DNA from: Bacillota bacterium
Lineage (GTDB): Bacteria > Bacillota > Clostridia > Lachnospirales > Lachnospiraceae
Reading direction: 5' to 3'
DNA: 64,000 bases
NCBI GenBank assembly: GCA_023443225.1
Contig: JAEZVF010000015.1
Span: forward strand, 22,399 to 86,398
Shown: piece after piece, positions 33,833 to 41,800 of the stretch
How positions within the stretch are numbered: the stretch's first letter is position 1
Layout: each line of letters begins with the position of its first letter
Position numbers and translations under genes: made by a program
The notes under the pieces: generated by a model
Database searches by the model: none
Told to the model about the DNA's origin: nothing
What the model saw: only the letters and a program-made list of their open reading frames with translations

Positions 33833-34735
33833 TTATTGTTTTATCAAGTTATTAATTTCTGCAATAGTCGGAGGATTTAGCTGTGATGGGTATCTTGAAA
33901 TGGCCACAGCCGAGCAGGCACTTGCAAATTTGACAAGCTCATCATCATTCATGCCCATGGATAGGGCATAAGTGCAGCCTGCTTTGAATGTATCACCTGC
34001 ACCAAGCGTACTGACAACATCAACCTTAAAAGGTTGAAAGGATTTTATTTTGCCACCCTTTCTTCCATAGAAAAACTCTTTGCCACCATTGGTTATAATG
34101 GTTAGTCCTCCACCATTTTCCTGAAACAGAGGAAAAAGTTCTTCACGGGTCTTGCCTGGATAGTGATTCTGTATGCCCTCTCCTGAAATAACCGATACCG
34201 CAGAATTTTGATGCAGATAACTATTGTATTTGCAATCAATTGTAACATAGGGGATTTCATGTTTGACACAGAATTCTGCAGCAAGATCGGAATCGTCCAT
34301 GAAATACGGGTCAATTGCAGCAGCATCACAGTTCAACATTTCCTCTTTCTTTGGCTTGTTCCAGCGTCTTAACCCATCGTTAGATGCGGATGCATAAAAC
34401 TTTTGGAATGTGCCCATGGGGGTTCGTGTGTCATTTGCTATTAATACATAATCCTCAATTCCCTCATAGTTTTCATCAAAATAAAGATAATCAAGATTTA
34501 CTGACTTATCCTTATAAAAATTTCTAACTAATGGTTCAATTTTTCGGCCTATGTGGTTTCCGTTAAGAATTACATTAACCCCGAGAGAGGATAAGACAGT
34601 AGCACAAGTGCCTGTTTCGCCACCAGGAAAGCTGTAACTTTCCTGAATCTCTGAATATTCATCGGGTTTTACAAATTCTGATAATAAGAAACTGTTAGAG
34701 TAAACAATCATTCCATATAAATAAATATTTTTCAT
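33833..34735 (-). CDS. PfkB-family carbohydrate/nucleoside kinase
   Basis: It is a 300-residue kinase of the ribokinase/PfkB fold. Signature 1 lies around SFPGGETGTCATVLSSLG; signature 2 is VVSTLGAGDTFKAGCTYAL, with the catalytic Asp in GAGD. Relatives phosphorylate sugars such as fructose, ribose or 2-keto-3-deoxygluconate. GGAGG precedes the ATG. It is divergent from an AraC regulator, suggesting a regulated single-gene sugar unit; no transporter is adjacent. Confidence 0.88.
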   Translation of the reverse strand: MKNIYLYGMIVYSNSFLLSEFVKPDEYSEIQESYSFPGGETGTCATVLSSLGVNVILNGNHIGRKIEPLVRNFYKDKSVNLDYLYFDENYEGIEDYVLIANDTRTPMGTFQKFYASASNDGLRRWNKPKKEEMLNCDAAAIDPYFMDDSDLAAEFCVKHEIPYVTIDCKYNSYLHQNSAVSVISGEGIQNHYPGKTREELFPLFQENGGGLTIITNGGKEFFYGRKGGKIKSFQPFKVDVVSTLGAGDTFKAGCTYALSMGMNDDELVKFASACSAVAISRYPSQLNPPTIAEINNLIKQ

Positions 34736-34767
34736 AAGTGACCTCCTGCAAAACTGTATTATTTAAC

Positions 34768-34853
34768 CACATCCGATGTGATATAGTCTTATTGTATCGG
34801 ATTGTTTGCATATTTTGTATAAGATTGGTTGTAATTATATAATATTGGTTGTA
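34768..34853 (+). promoter_or_regulatory. Divergent control region with AraC-like direct repeats
   Basis: ATTGGTTGTA is repeated at 34824-34833 and 34844-34853, 20 bp apart (two helix turns), flanking TATAAT at 34838-34843. A palindrome CACATC-C-GATGTG lies at 34768-34780. Repeats with this spacing are typical half-sites for AraC proteins; the divergent AraC gene may bind here to control itself and the kinase. Confidence 0.55.
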
Positions 34854-34877
34854 TATTAATGGGAAGAGGTGATATCT

Positions 34878-35663
34878 ATGAGTATGAATAAGGAGCTTAA
34901 TTTACAACTTTTTATTCAGAGAGAGGAGAAGAAAAGCCACGTTGAATATAAGCATGAATACAGCTTCTATAATAATATTGCAGAGGGAAATATGGAAGCT
35001 GTAACAAAAAGCCTTGCTGATCCAACCAATATACGAATGTACGAAAGTCCCAAATACGGACAGCTATCAAAGGATTTTCTAAGGAATATTCGTTATCATT
35101 TTGTTGTATCAGTAGCACTTATCACGAGGTTATGTGTAGAAAAAGGACTTGAACGTGAGCTAGCATATACTTTAAGCGACCTTTATATCTGCAAAATGGA
35201 TGTAATACCGTCCGCTTCGCAAATTCTCTTTCTGTACAATGAAATGCTGCTTGATTTTACACAAAAAATGGCTGACTTGCCAAAGAAACAGGTCTATTCC
35301 ATGCAAGTCGCAAAAGCTATCGATTATATTTATAAACACAGAAACGAACGGTTAACAGTTGATATGGTGGCAGAAAATATAGGTATAAACCGCAGCTATC
35401 TGTCCTCGTTATTTATAAAGGAAACCAACGAAAGCATCAGCAATTTTATCCGTAAGGAGAAAATTAAGGCAGCTACAAATATGCTTCGTTTTTCAGATTA
35501 TTCATACAGTGACATTGCTGAATATTTCGGTTTTGCGTCCCAAAGCCATTTCATTCAGTGCTTCCGTAAGGAAACCGGATTTACACCGATGACGTATAGG
35601 AAACGGTTTTCTTATAATTGGGAAGGTTGTGTACATATTACAGAAGTGGATGGAATCCCTTGA
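34878..35663 (+). CDS. AraC-family regulator divergent from the PfkB kinase
   Basis: About 150 N-terminal residues form a helical sensor domain of the YesS/AraC clostridial type. The C-terminal ~100 form the AraC domain (LTVDMVAENIGINRSYLSSL and YSDIAEYFGFASQSHFIQCF) ending TGFTPMTYRKRF. A further ~17 residues (to ITEVDGIP) are unusual. They are encoded by sequence overlapping an old tRNA-element end, so the tail is probably acquired. I use the ATG at 34878 with AGAGGTGAT upstream. Confidence 0.85.
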   Translation: MSMNKELNLQLFIQREEKKSHVEYKHEYSFYNNIAEGNMEAVTKSLADPTNIRMYESPKYGQLSKDFLRNIRYHFVVSVALITRLCVEKGLERELAYTLSDLYICKMDVIPSASQILFLYNEMLLDFTQKMADLPKKQVYSMQVAKAIDYIYKHRNERLTVDMVAENIGINRSYLSSLFIKETNESISNFIRKEKIKAATNMLRFSDYSYSDIAEYFGFASQSHFIQCFRKETGFTPMTYRKRFSYNWEGCVHITEVDGIP

Positions 35664-35722
35664 TTTTTTCAAGGGATTTTATGCTTGTTTGATATGTGAT
35701 CCATATATGTACTACTTTTCAA
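35641..35722 (+). repeat. Oldest tRNA-Gly element-end relic (terminator and arm words only)
   Basis: ATCCCTTGATTTTTTCAAGG, GATATGTGATCCATATATGT and ACTACTTTT line up with 19303-19365 (tRNA-type terminator, TATGTACACC, ATATGTGCACTACTATTTT). The first bases (CAGAAGTGGATGG) also resemble the right-end word at 16451. No tRNA core remains. It marks the probable far limit of the hotspot. Confidence 0.6.
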
Positions 35723-35822
35723 CACTCTAGTGAAAATATAGATGGAAATTTATGTTTGTCATAGGAAGTTTCTATGTTATAATGAAAGCGGAATAAGGAT
35801 TTGATCTAACGGGGGATTAAGA

Positions 35823-36641
35823 ATGATACAAATAAATAAAGATATAAAGGTGAAAGATGTAACTAATGTTATAAATGAAAAATCTCCGAGCTTTTCTGGT
35901 ATTGTAAATCAGGAATGTAAGGGGGAATTATGGGTAGACAACATCGAAGTACCAAGAATTGCAATTGCAGGGTCATTTGCAGTAGGAGGTTTTGCATTTC
36001 TTGGGACATATGAAAACAAGGAAGAGTTTTTGATTTTAAAAGATTTTTTAGAAAATGAATTATTTTATCACTTAAAGAAAAATGGTGTTGATTGTTTTGA
36101 ATTTTCAATTGAAAGTGAAAACTTACGTAATAATATTTTAGATATGTTGAAAGACAAATCAATTCATACAGAAAAAGAGTTCTCTTACAGAATTAATTCA
36201 CTACCTAGAAATATGCAAGGTATTCCCGAAGAATATCAAATAAGAAAAGTAGATGATGTATTCTGGAATATGCTATTAGAGGGCAAATTTGAAAATGGAG
36301 ATTTCCTTAAAACTCGATTGTTGGAATCTTGGTATTCATTTGAAGAATTTAAGAATAAGAGTATTGCTTATTCTACTATCTTAGGAAACAGAATTATTGC
36401 AGTAATGGTTGGAACCGCATGTTTTAATAATATAATAGCAATCGATATTGAAACAGAGGAAAAGCATAGAAGAAAAGGATTGGCTTATGCTATGGCAGTA
36501 GAGTTTATAGCCGAATGCTTGAGAAATAATTATTTTCCACAATGGGATTGTGTTGCATCAAATCCAAATTCTTATAATTTGGCTAAAAAATTAGGATTTG
36601 AGAAAATAAATGAAAATACTGTATATTGGTTTCCTATTTAG
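35823..36641 (+). CDS. GNAT acetyltransferase (ZmaR/GNAT_acetyltran-like)
   Basis: The 272-residue protein has a divergent N-terminal domain and a C-terminal GNAT domain: IAIDIETEEKHRRKGLAYAM holds the acetyl-CoA loop, and ASNPNSYNLAKKLGFEKIN is motif B. The length and layout fit the group that includes the zwittermicin-resistance protein ZmaR. A GGGGGATTAAG site precedes the ATG. It is the first of three genes for small-molecule modifying enzymes on this strand. Confidence 0.8.
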   Translation: MIQINKDIKVKDVTNVINEKSPSFSGIVNQECKGELWVDNIEVPRIAIAGSFAVGGFAFLGTYENKEEFLILKDFLENELFYHLKKNGVDCFEFSIESENLRNNILDMLKDKSIHTEKEFSYRINSLPRNMQGIPEEYQIRKVDDVFWNMLLEGKFENGDFLKTRLLESWYSFEEFKNKSIAYSTILGNRIIAVMVGTACFNNIIAIDIETEEKHRRKGLAYAMAVEFIAECLRNNYFPQWDCVASNPNSYNLAKKLGFEKINENTVYWFPI

Positions 36642-36756
36642 TTAATCTGCACCTATTTATATTAAAATTATCTGGGAATGAACAAATTGCAGAAGAAATC
36701 ACTTTGGAGATTAGTTGTGGTTCCAATATATTGTATTATAATAGGCAGGTATATGT

Positions 36757-37611
36757 ATGAGGACTGAAAAAGAAATGTTTGATTTAATATTAAATGTCGC
36801 AGAAAAGGACCCACGTATCCGCGCGGTATATATGAACGGTTCGCGCACGAATCCAAATGCACCAAAAGATAACTATCAGGATTATGATATTGTTTATGTG
36901 GTTGATGAATTTGAGACATTTACTGCTGATAACAGTTGGATAGATATTTTCGGAGAAAGGCTTATATTGCAAATGCCTGAAGCAATGAGATATCCAAGTG
37001 GTGAAGGGCATTTTAGTTGGATGATGTTATTTACAGATGGTAATCGTCTTGACTTGACACTAATTCCGGTTCAAAAACTTGAGCTGATAGGTAATGACAG
37101 CTTGAGCATAACTCTTCTGGATAAAGATGGAGTCTTACCCTCGTTTCCAATCGCATGTGATAAGGACTATCTAGTAAAGCCTCCATCGAAACTGTTTTAT
37201 TTATCCTGTTGCAATAATTTCTGGTGGTGCTTACAAAATGTAGCAAAAGGTATTGCTCGTAATGAATTACCTTATGCAATGTTAATGTATCATAATGTTG
37301 TACGCGAAGAATTACACGATATGATTTCGTGGTATATTGGTATTATCACTAATTTTAGTGTTTCTGCTGGCAAGATGGGTAAATATTTCAAAAGATATCT
37401 GCCGTCAGAAATATATGAACAATACTTATTAACTTATTCCGACAGCGACTACAATAATATGTGGAATGCGATAATGAATACCTGTGATATGTTTAGCTCT
37501 CTTTCTAAAAAGGTTGCTGAACATTTTAGTTACGTTTATAATGAGCAAGACGAAGAGAATATGAGACTATATATTAACAATGTTAAGAACAATGTTTACC
37601 AAAGAAGTTAA
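36757..37611 (+). CDS. Aminoglycoside 6-adenylyltransferase-like (ANT(6)) protein
   Basis: It has 284 residues, the size of Bacillus AadK. The nucleotidyltransferase motif AVYMNGSRTNPNAPKDNYQD with YDIVYVV and the SWMMLFTDGNRLDLTLIPV segment are typical of streptomycin adenylyltransferases. TATAAT-like sequence precedes it (near 36735). It probably modifies streptomycin-type aminoglycosides, but chromosomal relatives vary in activity. It is followed by an acetyltransferase of the AAC(3) group 67 nt later. Confidence 0.87.
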   Translation: MRTEKEMFDLILNVAEKDPRIRAVYMNGSRTNPNAPKDNYQDYDIVYVVDEFETFTADNSWIDIFGERLILQMPEAMRYPSGEGHFSWMMLFTDGNRLDLTLIPVQKLELIGNDSLSITLLDKDGVLPSFPIACDKDYLVKPPSKLFYLSCCNNFWWCLQNVAKGIARNELPYAMLMYHNVVREELHDMISWYIGIITNFSVSAGKMGKYFKRYLPSEIYEQYLLTYSDSDYNNMWNAIMNTCDMFSSLSKKVAEHFSYVYNEQDEENMRLYINNVKNNVYQRS

Positions 37612-37678
37612 TGAAGTTAATATGCGCAATTCGGTTTTTTAGAGAGATAGATTTTTAAGATTATGGGAGGAGATTTAC

Positions 37679-38467
37679 ATGGAAAGAAAAATAGTATTAA
37701 AAGATGATGTGAAAGCAAGCCTACAAGCAGTAGGTATAAAACCCGGTCAGACAATTATAGTACATACTTCTATGAGTCAGATCGGATTTGTCTGTGGAGG
37801 AGCACAAATCATCATTGAAGCTTTGCTTGAATGTGTTGGAGAAGAAGGGACGATTATGATGCCAACACAATCATGGAAGAACTTAGATCCAGAAACTGGT
37901 GTGCACTGGGAGGAGCCAAAAGAATGGTGGCAGACGATTCGAGAGCAATGGCCAGCATATAATAAAGATATTACGCCTACGAATACTATGGGTTCAGTAG
38001 CTGAGATGTTTCGTAGATGGCCTGGTGCGAGGCGTAGTGATCATCCAGCTCGTTCGGTAGCAGCAGCTGGTCAATATGCTGAGTATCTAACTGAGAATCA
38101 TGATTTATCCAATATCTTTGGTGAAGGCTCACCAATTGATAAGCTATATGATTTGGACGGATATGTTTTATTAATCGGTGTGGGATACGATAAATGCACT
38201 TCCTTGCATCTAGCAGATGATAGAGCAGAATATACAGGAAAGCATAGGTGCAAAGAAAGCAGTGCAATGATGGTGGATGGGAAAAGAGAATGGGTCACTT
38301 ATGAAACTCTATATGTGGATGGAGAGGATTTTAATGAGATAGGTGAAGCATTTGAACAAAGAAACCGGTTATCGGAAGTTCCACTAGGCAATTGCACCAT
38401 CAAATTCATGCGGCAGCGAGAATTAGTTGACTTTGCAGTCGAGTGGATAGAACTGAACCGAAAGTAG
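37679..38467 (+). CDS. Aminoglycoside 3-N-acetyltransferase family protein (AAC(3))
   Basis: It has 262 residues with the AAC(3)/YokD fold signatures: IIVHTSMSQIGFVCGGAQII, MMPTQSW, SDHPARSVAA and the active-site region VLLIGVGYDKCTSLHLAD. It transfers an acetyl group to the 3-amino group of 2-deoxystreptamine drugs in studied relatives. GGGAGGAG precedes the ATG. It neighbours the ANT(6)-like gene, probably in one operon. Confidence 0.88.
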   Translation: MERKIVLKDDVKASLQAVGIKPGQTIIVHTSMSQIGFVCGGAQIIIEALLECVGEEGTIMMPTQSWKNLDPETGVHWEEPKEWWQTIREQWPAYNKDITPTNTMGSVAEMFRRWPGARRSDHPARSVAAAGQYAEYLTENHDLSNIFGEGSPIDKLYDLDGYVLLIGVGYDKCTSLHLADDRAEYTGKHRCKESSAMMVDGKREWVTYETLYVDGEDFNEIGEAFEQRNRLSEVPLGNCTIKFMRQRELVDFAVEWIELNRK

Positions 38468-38507
38468 ATACTGCTTACAGTGATTACAAGGATTCAGCAT
38501 GCCGACT

Positions 38508-38687
38508 TTAATTGGATGTAATTCTAGGTTGATGGTCTTCACCTGGCGGGGCATAAAATGGATAGCTTGATGTGCCATCTTGTTTACCAATATTAGGATC
38601 TACATTAACCACATTTTCATTGTTGGAATTATAGTTTACAGGTTCATTTTTAGCTTGTCTATTAATAGATATATCTTTGCTCTTCAT
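38508..38687 (-). CDS. Small Asn/Pro-rich protein, unknown
   Basis: It has 59 residues, starting MKSKDISINRQAKNEPVNYN and ending YPFYAPPGEDHQPRITSN. It is hydrophilic, with no membrane segment or Cys. I chose the ATG at 38687 since GAAAGGAGC is 8 nt upstream; longer in-frame starts lack a site. Nothing nearby suggests a role. Confidence 0.5.
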   Translation of the reverse strand: MKSKDISINRQAKNEPVNYNSNNENVVNVDPNIGKQDGTSSYPFYAPPGEDHQPRITSN

Positions 38688-38813
38688 TCTAGATGCTCCT
38701 TTCATTTTTACTAGTGTTTGTAGAATGAAAAAAATTATACTATACACTTTTAAAGGAGCTACGAAAAGACTTTTAATCCATTGATAACATTAACCTAGAT
38801 GTAGGTGTTAAAG

Positions 38814-38845
38814 TACCCCGCAGATTCTGGTGAATCTGCGGGGTA
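38814..38845 (-). terminator. Terminator of the SLH surface-protein gene
   Basis: A perfect 14-bp GC-rich stem (38814-38827 with 38832-38845, loop TGGT) lies 17 nt past the minus-strand stop. The tail on the minus strand is CTTTAAC, only mildly T-rich. Confidence 0.75.
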
Positions 38846-38861
38846 TTGCCATGGGGCCATA

Positions 38862-41800
38862 TTACTTGGTCTTTCTCACACCGTTTTCATCTACTTCATA
38901 ATCGTCCACCACGGTTTTTCTGGCGAGGGATCCGTCGGCATAAAAGTAATACCAGTTTCCGGTATCATCTTTCACCCAACCAATGTTTAAAACACCATCG
39001 GTTTTAAAAAAGTATTTTGTATCGCCGATAATCTGCGTGCCAGTGAGCACCTTACCATCTTTATAGTATAAATATTGCCCTGCATCATTTTTTGCCCAGC
39101 CCTGCGCAGTGGAAGGATTAATGGTCAGTTTGATGAAGCGGTGGAGCATTGCACTTACTTCCGCGCGAGTGGTACTGGCTTCTGGATTGAATTTGTTATC
39201 GCTTTTTCCCATTATGACACCTGCTTGTTGCATGTCAGCTACCGCTGTTTTGCAGGTGTTGGCAATGCTGGAAGCGTCTGCGTAGGTAATTGCCTCACGG
39301 GTAAAAGGCAAAGTATAGCCGGTTGCTTTAGCGTAGTTTATGAAGATAACTGCCATTTCCTGACGAGTAACGGCACGATCAGGTTCAAATGAAGTGCATC
39401 CGGTAATCGGAACGATGCCCTTTTTGTACGCCCACTCAATGTATGGACGGAAGGAGCTGTCTTCTTTCATATCAGTGAAGCTGTTGGTATTATACACTTT
39501 TAGATCTACACCTGCAAGTCTGCCGAGAGCTGTTACAAGCATCCCACGCGTCATGATGGCATTAGGTGAAAAGGTAGTTTTTGAGGTGCCAGAGAGAAGC
39601 TCTCTACCTACTACATAATCAATGGATTCCTTTGCCCAATGGGTGTTAATATCGGTAAACTTTGTGGATGGGGAAGTGTATCCCACTCCATACACAGAGA
39701 AGTGATTGGTGGTGAAAGTCAGGCAGCCACTGTTTACATCGTAGACGGAATTGGCAATACGGCTTACTTTTTTATCCGTACCTACAGATGCACCGTAGAG
39801 ATAACCACTGAATTCATTTTTGCTAAGTTTCACCGGGATGCCTAGGGTAGAAACACCTTTACCTAGAGAAGTAATATTGACTGTCTTACCGTTCTTTGTG
39901 GAGCCGATGGTAATGTCAAAGACACTTCTTAGACCGGTTATCTTGATGGGGTTTGCAGTTATGCAGACATTGTCTTCACTCTGTGCCTGAATCTGTTTGA
40001 GCGCTTCTGTATCAAAAATCATGTTGACTGCTAGGTTGTAAACATGGAAGGATTTCACCTCAGCATCCAGCAAGCGATTTAGGGCAGCACGTTCCAAGAT
40101 GAGGGTAAATCCAGTGGCCGACGTTGCTGTCACTGAAATATCCACACGGATGCCGTTTGTGGTATTTCCCTTATCTTTGGCATCCGCCAAAGCCTTTTTA
40201 ATTGCCTCGTTTATCATTCTTTCTGTGATAGTCAGGGTTGCGTTTCTGTTTATCACCTGCGCGGTGGCTGTCAAAGTGGCTACGGTGGGCTGGTTGGGCT
40301 TGATTACAGAAACAATCTCATTATTCCTTGAATTGCTATCGTCGTTATGACTGCTGCGGTTGGCAATCCTAAACGTTATAGAGCCGATACTTCCCTCGTA
40401 ATTACCAATACCGCTAATGTTGATGGTTGCGTCACCAACATCAGTATTATCCAGGTAAGAACAGGTGAAATGTTCACCTACGGTCAGAATGATGTCTCCG
40501 TCCCTTACCTCCGGCGTTGGCGTAACGGAACTACCTGTATAGGTTTGCGATTCAACAGGAGCCACCGAGAAGGTGATGATTCGGGGATAAATTGTCACTT
40601 TAAGCCTTGTTGATTTGGTATTATAGTCATAATCAGCCGCTTTTGTCACAATAAGATTCACTTCACCTATGCCTGTAGGAGTCAGTATTGTTCCATCAAT
40701 TACACCAGGGCCGTCGGTTAGGGCGAAATTAAGTCTACCCGTGCCGGAACCGCCACTTACAAGATGAGATAAATCCAGTCCATCACCGTAGCTGACCATA
40801 CCATCTGCAACTACTAATTCTGCCTGATTGGATTTTGTAAAGCTATATGTTAGAGAGGAACTGGTCATACCTTCGTATTTACTGTCACCACTGTACTCTA
40901 CAGTAAAATCATAGGTGTTTAATGAGTCTGTTGGCGTAAAAGAGACAATATTGGCAGGAAGGGTTACCGTTGTAATAGTATCCAGTCCAGCCTTATAAGT
41001 TAAACTTCCTGTGGCATCAGCAGGAAGCACAGCCAAAAGTGATACGCTGCCTGGGCGAGTTTGATTGTCTGCTGGGTCAGTCTCCAACGTAAGGGACGGT
41101 ACTAATTTATTGATACGAAAATCCACAGTGGAGTTTGCCTCATTGTAATTGACTGTGGTCATTGAGATTCCGCGTACAGTGTAACTTCCCGCCGCAGTCG
41201 GTACGGTTGGAGAGTATGTGCTGTCATCTGCACCTTGATTCTTATATTCATAGAAAACCGTTCCTCCGCTGATGTTAATATCTGCAGTTGGAGTGGGGGT
41301 CTCACCATAGGTAATATTGGCACAGGAAATACGGAATAAATTCTCCGCTTTATTGATAGTAAAGGCACTAGAACCGGTACTGCCTGCATAATTACCCGTG
41401 CCAGAGATAGTTACTGTTGCGACTCCAGCGTCTACATTGTTCTCATAGTCATAGGTAAAATCAATACCCTTTACCAGGACAACACTGTCGTCCCTTACTT
41501 CAGGCTCTGGGGTAAAAGCGCTGCCGTTATAGGTTTGAGGTGGGATTTCTGCAATTGTTAACGCAACACTACTCTTAGGAGTTATAGTAAAATTGGAGCT
41601 ACTAAGTGTTAATGTATAATTACTTCCTCCAGATAATGAACCAAGTAAAATCTCATAGTCGCCTACATTCTCACCAGCAACGCGGGTAAGGGATCCAGTC
41701 ATAGCATCGTCAGATACGAGGGGCGTGGAAAGAGAGTAGTTTAACACTGGGTCATCTTGTCCATATTCCTTTTTTTGACCTATTGTCGGCGTAACAAGGA

